Assembly (NCBI GenBank): GCA_011525845.1
Contig: WYBP01000020.1
Location: 310,001-374,000, forward strand
Reading direction: 5' to 3'
DNA from: Gemmatimonadaceae bacterium
Lineage (GTDB): Bacteria; Gemmatimonadota; Gemmatimonadetes; Gemmatimonadales; Gemmatimonadaceae
DNA length: 64,000 nt
Part shown: positions 1-8,236 of the stretch, piece after piece
Position numbering within the stretch: the first letter of the stretch is position 1
Layout of the letters: each line of letters opens with the position of its first letter
Translations under genes and position numbers: made by a program
The notes under the pieces: model-generated
The model's database searches: none
What the model was told of the DNA's origin: nothing
What the model saw: only the letters and a program-made list of their open reading frames with translations

Positions 1-1027
1 CGAGCCGATCGAGCTCGAGGTCGGCTACCTCCTCATCCCGCTCGCCGACCAGAGCCAGGGGGGCGACCTCCTCAAGCGCATCGGGCTCCTGCGCCAGCAG
101 TGCGCGCAGGACCCCGGCATCCTGGTGCCGCCGGTGCGGATCCTCGACAACCTCGGGCTCCCCGGGGGTGCGTACGTGGTCAAGGTGCGCGGCACCGAGA
201 AGGCGCGCGGCGACGTCATGCCGCAGTTCCTGCTCGCGCTCGACACCGGCCGCGTGACCAGCCACGTCGAGGGCATCGACACCATCGACCCCAGCTTCGG
301 CATGCGGGCGCGCTGGGTGGCGACCTCGCGCCGTGCCGACGCGCTCGCCGCCGGCTTCGACGTGGTGGAGCCCGCGACGGTGATCGCCACGCACCTGATC
401 GAGACGGTCAAGCGTTCCGCCGCCGAGCTCCTCGGCCGCCAGGACGTGCAACAGATGCTCGACGCGCTCAAGAAGACGCACCCCGCCGTCGTCGAGGAGG
501 TCGTGCCGGGCAAGCTCTCGCTGGGCGGCGTGCACCGCGTGCTCCAGCGCCTGCTGCGCGAGCGCGTGCCCATCCGCGACCTGGTCACCATCCTCGAGGC
601 GCTCGGCGATGCCGCCGACAGCACGAAGGACCCGGTGATGCTCACGGAGCACGTGCGCCGCGCGCTCTCCGACGCGATCGTGCGCTCGCACCTCGACGAC
701 CAGGGCGTGCTGCCGGCCATCACGCTCGGGCCCCGGCTCGAGCAGCAGCTCTCGGCGCTCCTCGCGCCCCGCTCCGGCCAGCCCGCGCCGAACCTCACGC
801 CCGAGACGGTCTCGCAGCTCATCCGCGAGCTCGAGCACGTGGCGTCGGCGCGCGCGATCGACGGCCGCCTCCCCCCGCTCGTGGTGCCGAGCGCGCTCCG
901 CCTGGGGGTGCGCAACGTCCTCGAGCCGGTCCTCCCGTACCAGCCGGTGCTCTCGCTCGCCGAGCTCCCGGCGAATGTCCAGCTCTCGGCGATCGCCACG
1001 TGGGAGGTGCAGCGTGTCGCCGCGTGA
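1..1027 (+). CDS. flhA: Flagellar export apparatus protein FlhA, C-terminal part (5' end outside window)
   Basis: The reading frame is open from base 2 and ends with TGA at 1025-1027, giving about 341 residues. It matches the cytoplasmic domain of FlhA, the inner-membrane export-gate protein that docks substrates and chaperones for type III flagellar secretion. Diagnostic stretches are IELEVGYLLIPLAD followed by LLKRIGLLRQQ near the start, IDTIDPSFGMRARWV, then PATVIATHLIETVKRSAAELLGRQD and the late VPIRDLVTILEAL. The N-terminal membrane half lies upstream of the window. The next gene starts inside the 3' end, so the two are translationally coupled. Family assignment is firm. Confidence 0.95.
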   Translation, partial: EPIELEVGYLLIPLADQSQGGDLLKRIGLLRQQCAQDPGILVPPVRILDNLGLPGGAYVVKVRGTEKARGDVMPQFLLALDTGRVTSHVEGIDTIDPSFGMRARWVATSRRADALAAGFDVVEPATVIATHLIETVKRSAAELLGRQDVQQMLDALKKTHPAVVEEVVPGKLSLGGVHRVLQRLLRERVPIRDLVTILEALGDAADSTKDPVMLTEHVRRALSDAIVRSHLDDQGVLPAITLGPRLEQQLSALLAPRSGQPAPNLTPETVSQLIRELEHVASARAIDGRLPPLVVPSALRLGVRNVLEPVLPYQPVLSLAELPANVQLSAIATWEVQRVAA

Positions 1028-1697
1028 ACGCCGGCACTCGCGTGCGCCGATGGGCGTCCTCGTCGTCGCCGGCTCGGACGGCGTGGGGGCCAGCGTCACC
1101 GCCTCGCTCCTCGCGCTCGAGGCGCAGGCGGAGGGCGCGCGCGTGCTGATCGTGGGCCCGTCGCTCCGCGCGCAGCGCATCGCCGCGCTCTTCGGCGTGC
1201 TCCTCCCCTCCACCGCGGCGCCGCCGGTGCGCCTCGATCGCGACATCCATGTGTGCGGCAGCATGCCGCGCATCAGCGGGGCCGACGTCGTGCTCTGCGT
1301 CCCCGCCTGCCGCGCGCAGTCGATGCTCGACGCGGTGGACGTCCTCTCGGCCCACACCGCGCCGGCGACGGCCCTGGTGCTGGCCGACCCCGGCGCGAGC
1401 GCGCTCGCCGCGTCCTTCGCCGTACTCAAGCTCCTCCTGGGCCGCCGCCCGCAGCTCCAGGCGGCGGTCACCCCATGCGGCGACGCCGACGTCTCCGCGC
1501 TCCACCACGCCGTCGAGCGCTGGCTCGGGCGTTCGCTCCTCGCCGCACCCGCGTTGCCGATCGATCCCACCCTGCCCGTGGCACTGGGCGCCGGGATCCC
1601 CCTCGCGGATGCCGTCCATGAAACGGCCCTCACCCTCGCAGCCGGCGCCCTCTGGTCCGCGCTCTCCACCTCCGCACCTCTCGGAGCAACCGCATGA
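1014..1697 (+). CDS. Degenerate FlhG/MinD-like P-loop protein of the flagellar operon
   Basis: The GTG start at 1014 is chosen because GGAGG (1003-1007) lies 6 bases upstream. It overlaps flhA by 14 bases and its TGA overlaps the fliA ATG. The 227-residue product has the size and position of FlhG (YlxH/FleN), the MinD-like ATPase that limits flagellar number, and begins with a MinD-like strand and glycine loop (GVLVVAGSDGVGAS). However, the two lysines of the deviant Walker A box (KGGVGK) are missing, and the DxD of the Walker A' region is replaced by GPS. No flhF lies between flhA and this gene. It may be a non-ATPase scaffold. ATG 1050 is an alternative start. Confidence 0.6.
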   Translation: MSPRERRHSRAPMGVLVVAGSDGVGASVTASLLALEAQAEGARVLIVGPSLRAQRIAALFGVLLPSTAAPPVRLDRDIHVCGSMPRISGADVVLCVPACRAQSMLDAVDVLSAHTAPATALVLADPGASALAASFAVLKLLLGRRPQLQAAVTPCGDADVSALHHAVERWLGRSLLAAPALPIDPTLPVALGAGIPLADAVHETALTLAAGALWSALSTSAPLGATA

Positions 1698-2554
1698 ACT
1701 CGCCCGCCACACTCTGGACCGCCTTCGCCGCCGGCGACATGGATGCGCGTGACACGCTCATCCGCGAGAACCTGAGCCTCGTCCACCACGTCGCCCAGCA
1801 ACTCGCCCGCTCGCTCTCCACCGAGATGGACATCGATGAACTGGTCAGCGCCGGCACCTTCGGGCTGATCCAGGCCATCGAGTCCTTCGACGCGACGCGC
1901 GGGCTGGCGTTCAGCACGCTGGCGGTGCCGCGCATCCGCGGCGCCATCCTCGACGAGCTCCGGCGGCTCGACAACGTGCCGCGTTCCATCCGGCGGCGGG
2001 CCCGCGACATCGCGGGCGCCCGCGACGCGCTGGGCGCGGAACTCGGGCGCGCGCCGAGCGACGGCGAGATCGCCGACCGGCTCGGGATCGACAAGCTCAC
2101 GCTCTGGCGCTGGGAGGCCGACCTGGAGAGCGGGGTGCGTGTCCCGCTCGAGCGCACCAGCAAGGACGACAGCGAGACGGCGTACACCGACTGGGAGACC
2201 TCGCTCCACGACGACGCCCCCTCCATCGAGGACGTCCTCACGGCCGAGGCCGAGCAGGACAAACTCCGCGAGGCCCTCGGCCTGCTGAAGGAGCAGGAGC
2301 GCACGGTGCTCGCGCTCTACTACTACGAAGAGCTCAAGATGCACCAGATCGCCTCCGTGCTCGGGCTCACCGAGTCGCGCGTCTCGCAGATCCGCTCGCG
2401 CGCCATCACGCGCCTGCGCTCGGTGATGGCGCCGGTTCGGCAGCAGGGCTCGGCGCCGGTGCCGCGCGCCGTGCCCGCCCGGAAGCCGATGGCCCGGAAG
2501 TCGGGCGGTGCCACGATGACCCCTTCCGCCGGCCTCCGCCGCGCCGCGCCGTGA
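1694..2554 (+). CDS. fliA: RNA polymerase sigma factor for flagellar genes, FliA/sigma-28
   Basis: This 286-residue sigma factor belongs to the FliA/WhiG family that transcribes late flagellar genes. Region 2 is clear (SLVHHVAQQLA, then DELVSAGTFGLIQAIESFD and FSTLAVPRIRGAILDELRRLDNVPRS). Region 3 contains SDGEIADRLGI. Region 4 ends with a helix-turn-helix (KMHQIASVLGLTESRVSQIRSRAITRLR). The C-terminal 40 residues are a basic, Ala/Pro-rich tail not typical of the family core. It overlaps the previous gene by ATGA and the next by GTGA. A FliA-type promoter at 9029-9055 before motA is a likely target. No anti-sigma gene flgM is visible here. Confidence 0.93.
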   Translation: MNSPATLWTAFAAGDMDARDTLIRENLSLVHHVAQQLARSLSTEMDIDELVSAGTFGLIQAIESFDATRGLAFSTLAVPRIRGAILDELRRLDNVPRSIRRRARDIAGARDALGAELGRAPSDGEIADRLGIDKLTLWRWEADLESGVRVPLERTSKDDSETAYTDWETSLHDDAPSIEDVLTAEAEQDKLREALGLLKEQERTVLALYYYEELKMHQIASVLGLTESRVSQIRSRAITRLRSVMAPVRQQGSAPVPRAVPARKPMARKSGGATMTPSAGLRRAAP

Positions 2555-3261
2555 CCAGCCCTGTCTCCGGCCTCGGCATCGCCGCCTCGGCGCTCCGCTC
2601 CGCGGAGCGCAAGATGGAAGTGGTCGCGAACAACCTCGCGAACACCTCCACCGACGGCTTCAAGGCGGAGCGCACCTTCGCGCGCCTCCTCGGCGAGGCG
2701 CAGGGCGCACCCGTGCTCTTCACCAAGGCCGACGTCTCGCAGGGCGCGGTGCGCGACACCGGGGAGCCCCTCGACCTCGCCCTCGACGGCCCGGGGTTCG
2801 TGGTGATCGCCACGCCCCGCGGCGAGCGCTGGGTGCGGGGCGGCACGCTCACGATCGACCCCGCGAACCGCCTCACCCAGGGGGGCGCCCCGCTGCTCGG
2901 CGAGAAGGGTGTGATCACCCTCCCCGCCCGCTACGACGAGCTCTCCATCCAGCCGGACGGCGACGTCTTCGTCGACGGCCGGAAGCTCGACCGCCTCCGC
3001 GTCGAGCGCCCCACTGACGCCGCGGCGCCGCTCGACCGCGAGCCCCAGGGCACCTTCATCCCCGGCGCCGACCGCCGCGTGGCGGAGGTCGGCGAGCGCA
3101 AGCTCCGCCAGGGTGCGCTCGAGGGGAGCAACGTCGAACCCGTCTCGACCATGGTCGAGATGCTCGGCATCCAGCGCCACCACGCCCTGCTCGAGCGCGC
3201 CATCCGCGTGCTCGACGAGACTCGCGAGACCGCCGCCACGCAGCTCGGCAAGCCCGTCTGA
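2551..3261 (+). CDS. flgF: Flagellar proximal rod / basal-body protein, FlgF type
   Basis: The 236-residue protein has the N-terminal rod-protein signature VANNLANTSTDGFKAER and the C-terminal partner helix (ALEGSNVEPVSTMVEMLGIQRHHALLERAI) that form the coiled core of all axial flagellar proteins. Its place before flgG and its length favour FlgF, the proximal rod subunit, though a generic hook-basal body protein cannot be excluded. The GTG start overlaps the fliA stop by four bases (GTGA). Confidence 0.85.
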   Translation: MTSPVSGLGIAASALRSAERKMEVVANNLANTSTDGFKAERTFARLLGEAQGAPVLFTKADVSQGAVRDTGEPLDLALDGPGFVVIATPRGERWVRGGTLTIDPANRLTQGGAPLLGEKGVITLPARYDELSIQPDGDVFVDGRKLDRLRVERPTDAAAPLDREPQGTFIPGADRRVAEVGERKLRQGALEGSNVEPVSTMVEMLGIQRHHALLERAIRVLDETRETAATQLGKPV

Positions 3262-3286
3262 CCGTTCCCTCTCAGCCACCACTGCC

Positions 3287-4072
3287 ATGAACTCCGCCCT
3301 TCGCACCGCCGCCACCGGGATGGCCGCCCAGCAGACACGCACCGAGGTGATCGCCAACAACCTCGCGAACGTGAACACCACCGCGTTCAAGCGCAGCCGG
3401 GCCAGCTTCGAGGACCTGCTCTACCAGGCGGTCCGCGACGTGCAGCTCGTCAGCAACCAGGACGCCAGCACCACCGGCGCCATCCAGGTCGGCCGCGGCA
3501 CGCGGCTCGCCGCGATCTCGCGCGTGAACTCGCAGGGTGCCATGGAACAGACCGGCCGGCCGCTCGACGTCGGGGTCGAGGGGGATGGGCTCTTCGCCGT
3601 CCGCAACGGCACGGGCGAGGTGCTCTACACCCGCGACGGCTCGTTCGACGTCTCCGACCAGGGCGTGATCGTCACCAAGGCCGGCCTCACGGTCGAGCCC
3701 GGGATCCGCATCCCCGAGGGGATGAGCCAGGTGAGCATCTCGCGCGCCGGCATCGTGAGCGGGATCCGCGGCCAGGGCGAGATCGTCGAGCTCGGCCGCA
3801 TCTCGCTGCACCGCTTCTCCAACCCCTCCGGCCTGATGGCCCTCGGCGAGAACCTCTACTCCGAGACCCCCGCCAGCGGCCGCCCGCTCGACGGCTATCC
3901 CGAGGACGAGGGCTTCGGCCGGCTCGTGCAGGGATACCTCGAGGCCTCCAACGTCGAGATCGTGCAGGAGATGGTGGAGATGATCGCCGCCCAGCGCGCG
4001 TACGAGATCAACTCGAAGTCCGTCAAGGCCGCGGATGAGATGTCCGAGGTCGCCACCCAGATGATCCGATGA
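3287..4072 (+). CDS. flgG: Flagellar distal rod protein FlgG
   Basis: ATG 3287 gives 261 residues, the usual FlgG length. The start matches FlgG (MNSALRTAATGMAAQQTRTE, then VIANNLANVNTTAFKRSRA). The central YTRDGSFDVSDQGVIVTKAG and the C-terminal QGYLEASNVEIVQEMVEMI plus QRAYEINSKSVKAADEM are typical. FlgG polymerises outside the inner membrane as the distal rod that passes through the P and L rings. The gene lies 25 bases after flgF, and its TGA overlaps the flgH start. Note that flgA, often found between flgG and flgH, is absent at this position. Confidence 0.95.
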   Translation: MNSALRTAATGMAAQQTRTEVIANNLANVNTTAFKRSRASFEDLLYQAVRDVQLVSNQDASTTGAIQVGRGTRLAAISRVNSQGAMEQTGRPLDVGVEGDGLFAVRNGTGEVLYTRDGSFDVSDQGVIVTKAGLTVEPGIRIPEGMSQVSISRAGIVSGIRGQGEIVELGRISLHRFSNPSGLMALGENLYSETPASGRPLDGYPEDEGFGRLVQGYLEASNVEIVQEMVEMIAAQRAYEINSKSVKAADEMSEVATQMIR

Positions 4073-4695
4073 ACACCGACCTCCGACTCCTCGGCGCCGT
4101 CACGGCGCTCACCGTCGCGACGCTGCTCGCCGCCGGCTCGCTCTCGGCGCAGGGCACGCCCCCGGCGCAGGGCGCCGCGGCCGCGATGCGCCCCGCCACG
4201 GGCGGCTGGACCTCCGACCGGCGCGAACTCGCCGTAGGCGACGTGATCACGCTCTACGTGGACGAGGCCGCGATCGCCTCCGCCCGGAAGACCCAGACCG
4301 GGCGCGACAACACCGCGCGCGACATGGACTTCAGTCTGGCCACGCCCGGTGCTCCCGCGACCGGCGCCGGTTTCAGCACCTCCAAGCGCGCCAGCTCCGA
4401 CCAGACCGGCGACATGGGGCGCAGCACCTCCTTCCAGACCACCGTGAGCGTGCGCGTCGTCGCGCGCAACCCGGATGGCTCGTACCAGGTGAAGGGGATG
4501 CGCGCGCTCGACATCGACAAGAACTCGCAGGAGATCAGCGTCGAGGGCGTCCTCCGCCCACAGGACGTGACGGTGCACAACGAGGCCAACGGCAACCGCC
4601 TCGCCGACGCCAAGATCACCGTCAAGCAGAAGGGGAAGCTCGGCAAGACGCGCGGCGGCATCTTCGGCCGCATCTTCGGGTTGCTCTGGCCATGA
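4069..4695 (+). CDS. flgH: Flagellar L-ring protein FlgH, without a lipobox
   Basis: The 208-residue protein contains FlgH hallmarks: SDRRELAVGDVITLYVDEAAIA, SFQTTVSVRVVARNPDGSYQVKG, and a C-terminal RLADAKITVKQKGKLG. FlgH forms the outer-membrane ring around the rod. The N-terminal signal sequence (residues about 8-28, LLAAGSLSAQG) has no cysteine, and there is none elsewhere in the protein. Unlike the classical FlgH it therefore cannot be a lipoprotein and is presumably released by signal peptidase I. It overlaps flgG and flgI by four bases each. Confidence 0.92.
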   Translation: MNTDLRLLGAVTALTVATLLAAGSLSAQGTPPAQGAAAAMRPATGGWTSDRRELAVGDVITLYVDEAAIASARKTQTGRDNTARDMDFSLATPGAPATGAGFSTSKRASSDQTGDMGRSTSFQTTVSVRVVARNPDGSYQVKGMRALDIDKNSQEISVEGVLRPQDVTVHNEANGNRLADAKITVKQKGKLGKTRGGIFGRIFGLLWP

Positions 4696-5861
4696 CGCGC
4701 CGCGACGGGACGGTCCTCTGGCACGTGCTCGCGTTCCTCGCGCTCGCCGCCACCGCGCAGGCGCAGGAGCCGCGCATCGCCGACCTCACCATCGAGGGCT
4801 CGGCCGTGCCGCAGCGCCTCGTGGGGTACGGCCTCGTGGTCGGGCTCGACGGCACCGGCGACCGCGCCATGGCCTCGCGCCAGGGCGGGATGACGGTGCA
4901 GTCGGTGGTGAACCTCCTCCGGCGCTTCGACCTCGCGGTCCCGCCGGAGCTCCTTCGCACGGCGAACGTCGCGGCGGTGCTGGTGACGGCGGAGGTCTCG
5001 CCCTACCTGCGCCCGGGCGGTCGCTTCGTCACGCACGTCTCCGCCCTCGGCGACGCGCGCTCCATCCGGGGCGGCGTGCTCTGGGTGACGCCCCTCGTGG
5101 CCACCCCCGGCGGCCCCGCGTACGCCACCGCGCAGGGCGCGCTCGTGGTGGACGATCCCGCCTCGAACGAATCCACGCTCTCCACCGTCCGGTGGCGCCC
5201 GCGCACCGCGATGCCGGTGAACCACGGCGTCATCCCGGACGGGGGCGTGCTCGAGCTCGAGTTCCCCAAGCCCGCCGTGCCGCTCGCCACCAAGCTCTGG
5301 CTCCGCGAGCCCGACCTGGCCACCGCCAACCGCATCGCCTCCGCGATCAACGCGGCGCTCGGCGAGGGCAAGGCCAAGGTCGAGGATCCGGGCGCGATCG
5401 CCGTGGACCTCGGCGGCACCACGGACGAGAAGGCCGAGGCGATGGGGCGCGTGCGCGAGCTGCGCATCCGGACCCCGTCGCGCAGCGCCATCTTCCTCGA
5501 CGCCCGCAGCGGCCTGGTGGTCGCGGGTGGGGACGTGGCGGTGGGTGCCGCGGCCATCCGCCATGGCCGCATCGGGCTCACGATCGCCGGCCCCACGCCC
5601 TCGGCCGCGAACGCGGCCGCGAACGCGGCCGCCACGCCGAATGCCGCGGCCGGGACGCCCGCGGACAGCGCGACGCCCGCGGCACCCCCTCGCCCGGCGC
5701 CTGCGGAGGGCGAGATCCCGCTCCGGCTCCCCGTGGGGACGTCGGTGCTCGAGGTGACCGCCGCACTGCGCGCCGTCGATGCCCAGCCGCGCGAGGTGGC
5801 CGCGATCCTGCTGGCCCTCCGCGAGGTCGGCGCGCTGCCGGTCGAGGTCATCGTCCGATGA
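4692..5861 (+). CDS. flgI: Flagellar P-ring protein FlgI
   Basis: FlgI assembles the periplasmic ring in the peptidoglycan layer. The 389-residue protein has a signal peptide ending AQAQ, the hallmark RLVGYGLVVGLDGTGD, QSVVNLLRRFDL, and ANVAAVLVTAEVSPYLRPG, and ends with the AILLALREVGALPVEV block. Between residues about 300 and 345 there is an Ala/Pro/Thr-rich insert partly encoded by a 12-base tandem repeat (5602-5633). The gene is coupled to flgH upstream and to flgJ downstream (ATGA). Confidence 0.95.
   Translation: MTRRDGTVLWHVLAFLALAATAQAQEPRIADLTIEGSAVPQRLVGYGLVVGLDGTGDRAMASRQGGMTVQSVVNLLRRFDLAVPPELLRTANVAAVLVTAEVSPYLRPGGRFVTHVSALGDARSIRGGVLWVTPLVATPGGPAYATAQGALVVDDPASNESTLSTVRWRPRTAMPVNHGVIPDGGVLELEFPKPAVPLATKLWLREPDLATANRIASAINAALGEGKAKVEDPGAIAVDLGGTTDEKAEAMGRVRELRIRTPSRSAIFLDARSGLVVAGGDVAVGAAAIRHGRIGLTIAGPTPSAANAAANAAATPNAAAGTPADSATPAAPPRPAPAEGEIPLRLPVGTSVLEVTAALRAVDAQPREVAAILLALREVGALPVEVIVR
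5602..5633 (+). repeat. 12-bp tandem repeat inside flgI
   Basis: About two and a half copies of the 12-base unit GCGGCCGCGAAC encode an Ala-Asn-Ala-Ala linker in FlgI. The unit keeps the reading frame, so copy-number changes would only lengthen or shorten the linker. Confidence 0.7.
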
Positions 5862-6214
5862 GCCTCGGTCCCCTTTCCGCGGACATGGCGCGCCCGGCCG
5901 GCGCCCATGGCGCGGACCCGCTCAACGGGCGCCGCGACCGCGCCGCCGACGAGCGGGCGCTCAAGGCGTCGGCGCAGCAGCTCGAGGCGCTCTTCGTGCA
6001 GCAGCTCTTCCAGGCCATGCGCGCCAACGTCCCCACGGACGGGCTGGTGGAGCGCGGCCCGGGTGAGGACCTCTTCAACTCCATGCTGGACCAGCGCATC
6101 GCCGATCGGGTCGCCGAACGGAGCACCGGGCCGCGCGCGCTGTCCACGTCACTCTTTGACGCCCTGCGCGAGCGTCTCGGCCCACCGGCCGATACTGACC
6201 GCACGGGCTCCTGA
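5858..6214 (+). CDS. flgJ: Rod-binding protein, FlgJ N-terminal domain only
   Basis: This 118-residue protein matches the rod-cap (N-terminal) half of FlgJ: KASAQQLEALFVQQLFQAMRANVP and LFNSMLDQRIADRVAE. The peptidoglycan hydrolase half of the enterobacterial protein is absent, as in many non-enteric bacteria, so the muramidase function must be supplied elsewhere. The ATG overlaps the flgI stop. The position after flgI supports the call. Confidence 0.88.
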   Translation: MSLGPLSADMARPAGAHGADPLNGRRDRAADERALKASAQQLEALFVQQLFQAMRANVPTDGLVERGPGEDLFNSMLDQRIADRVAERSTGPRALSTSLFDALRERLGPPADTDRTGS

Positions 6215-6229
6215 ACCCAGACACCGATC

Positions 6230-6778
6230 ATGGCCTCCCCCTCCGTCCTGTCGATGCCGATGACCGCCTCCCCCGCTGCGCCCGCGCCCGGCGCCGGCCA
6301 GCTCACGCGCGCCCTCCGGGACGAGCACACGGTCCTCGAGGACCTGGTCTCGACGCTCGAACGGCAGCGCAAGGCGGTGGCCAAGGACGACATCGAGTCG
6401 GTCAACGACTCCGTCTTCGCCGCGCACCGTCTCCTGAGCGCCTACCGGGAGGCGCGCAGCCGCCGCCGGAGCGCCGTCATGCTCGCCTGCGGCGGCGGCG
6501 AGGGGAGCATCGACGACCTGCCCCGGGCCCTCGGCCACCGGATGACCGACGTGGAGCGCACCGCCAGCGACGACCTGCGCGACGCGGCCCGCCGGCTGGT
6601 GGACGCGGTGGACGTGAACCGCCGGCTCCTGCAGGCCGCGATGTCCTCGGGCGATGCGTTCTTCCGCCTGCTCACCGGCGTCGGCGCCGCGCCGGAGGGC
6701 TATGGGCACGGCATGGGGCACGGCGCACGGCCCGCGGTCGCGGCCGCCGGTGCCCGCCTCGTCGACCTCAGGGGCTGA
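6230..6778 (+). CDS. FlgN-like chaperone for hook-junction proteins
   Basis: The 182-residue protein is mostly helical, with a heptad-like region (LEDLVSTLERQRKAVAKDDIESVN) typical of FlgN, the cytoplasmic chaperone that delivers FlgK/FlgL to the export gate. It lies 15 bases after flgJ and ends 2 bases before flgK, the expected place for flgN. Primary-sequence similarity in this family is low, so the call rests largely on position and helical pattern. Confidence 0.65.
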   Translation: MASPSVLSMPMTASPAAPAPGAGQLTRALRDEHTVLEDLVSTLERQRKAVAKDDIESVNDSVFAAHRLLSAYREARSRRRSAVMLACGGGEGSIDDLPRALGHRMTDVERTASDDLRDAARRLVDAVDVNRRLLQAAMSSGDAFFRLLTGVGAAPEGYGHGMGHGARPAVAAAGARLVDLRG

Positions 6779-6780
6779 CC

Positions 6781-8217
6781 ATGTCGCTCGGCTCGATCCT
6801 CAGCACCGCGCGTTCGGGGATGCTGGCGGCGCAGCGCGCCGCCGAGGTCACCGCGAACAACGTGGCCAACGCGAACACCGCGGGCTACTCGCGGCAGCGC
6901 GTCGAGGCCATCGCCGAGCGTCCCATCCGCTACGCGAACGGCGAGTTCGGCGCGGGCGTGCGGATCACGAGCACCACCCGCGCCCGCGACCAGTTCCTCG
7001 ACGCCAACTTCCGGCGCGCCTCCTCCGACGCGGCGGGGAGCCAGCTCCGCAGCGCCTCGCTCGCGCGCATGGAGCAGGTCCTCGGCGAGCCGAACGGCAG
7101 CGTGCTCGGCACGGCCCTCGACGCGTTCTACGGCGCGTGGAGCGACCTCTCGGCACGCCCCACGGTGGGGAGCGCGCAGGCGGCGGTGCAGCAGGCGGGC
7201 GCGCAGCTCGCCCTGCAGTTCAACCGCGCCGTCGGCCAGCTCGACATCATCGCCGCCGAGAACAGCGCGCGTCTCGAATCCACCGTGCAGGAGGTGAACG
7301 CGCTGGCGGAGACCGTCGCGACGCTGAACCGCCAGATCGTCTCGCAGGAGGCGGCCGGCGTGCAGGCCCCCACCCTGCGCGACGCGCGCGACCAGCACCT
7401 CGACCGGATCGCGAAGCTCACCGGTGCGGAGGTGATCGAGCACGAGGACGGCTCGGTGGCCGTGCTGCTCGGCGGGCTCTCGCTGGTGGATGGCGTGGCG
7501 GTCCGGCCGATCGCGACGAACATGGTCGGCGGACGCGCCGAGGTGACGCGTGCGTCGGTCCCGGGCACGCCGATCCAGGTGGGCGGCGAGCTCGGGGCGC
7601 TGCGCCAGGTGGCCAACGTCGACATCCCGGCGATGCAGGCCGACCTCGACGCGCTCGCGCGCGGCGTGGTCGACAGCGTGAACACGCTCCACCGCCAGGG
7701 CGTCACCTGGTCGGGCACGCCACCGGTGTCGGCCGCCGCCGGCGACTTCTTCGCGAGCGACCCGCTCATGGCCCCCGAGGTGGATCCCCTCCGGACGGCG
7801 CGCGGCATCCGGCTGGACAGCGCGGTGGCCGGCTCCACCGCCGCCATCGCCGCCTCCGCCGCGACGGCCACGGGGCCGGGCGACGCGAGCATCGCGCTCC
7901 AGCTCGCCGGCCTCCGCACCACGGCGGTCCCCTTCACCGCGCCCGATGGATCGCCGCGCGCGTCGGAGAGCGCGGGCGCGTTCCTCCAGCGCATCGCGAC
8001 GGACCTCGCGTTCGCCACGCGAGGCGCGGCGGACCGCGAGGTGATCGACGGCGCGCTGATGACGCAGTCCGACACGCGGCGCCAGGAGGTGTCCGGCGTC
8101 TCGATGGACGAGGAGATGGTGCGGCTGATCAAGTTCCAGCAGGCGTACGCGGCGGCGGCCCGCATGATCAACACCGCCGACAGCATGATGCAGACGCTCC
8201 TCGACATCAAGCGCTGA
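6781..8217 (+). CDS. flgK: Flagellar hook-associated protein 1, FlgK
   Basis: FlgK joins the hook to the filament. The 478-residue product starts with SILSTARSGMLAAQRAAEVT, then ANNVANANTAGYSRQRV, and ends with MDEEMVRLIKFQQAYAAAARMINTADSMMQTLLDI, the two terminal helices of axial proteins. The internal LNRQIVSQEAAG plus LRDARDQHLDRI block is also FlgK-like. The usual partner flgL does not follow; csrA comes next after 19 bases. Confidence 0.94.
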   Translation: MSLGSILSTARSGMLAAQRAAEVTANNVANANTAGYSRQRVEAIAERPIRYANGEFGAGVRITSTTRARDQFLDANFRRASSDAAGSQLRSASLARMEQVLGEPNGSVLGTALDAFYGAWSDLSARPTVGSAQAAVQQAGAQLALQFNRAVGQLDIIAAENSARLESTVQEVNALAETVATLNRQIVSQEAAGVQAPTLRDARDQHLDRIAKLTGAEVIEHEDGSVAVLLGGLSLVDGVAVRPIATNMVGGRAEVTRASVPGTPIQVGGELGALRQVANVDIPAMQADLDALARGVVDSVNTLHRQGVTWSGTPPVSAAAGDFFASDPLMAPEVDPLRTARGIRLDSAVAGSTAAIAASAATATGPGDASIALQLAGLRTTAVPFTAPDGSPRASESAGAFLQRIATDLAFATRGAADREVIDGALMTQSDTRRQEVSGVSMDEEMVRLIKFQQAYAAAARMINTADSMMQTLLDIKR

Positions 8218-8236
8218 CGGCGGGCGCGGCGCCACC

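Noticed and set aside
6188-6195. GCCGATAC near the end of flgJ, like a FliA -10 box
   Set aside because: The sequence 11 bases upstream has no TAAA-like -35 box, so a sigma-28 promoter for flgN-flgK is not supported.
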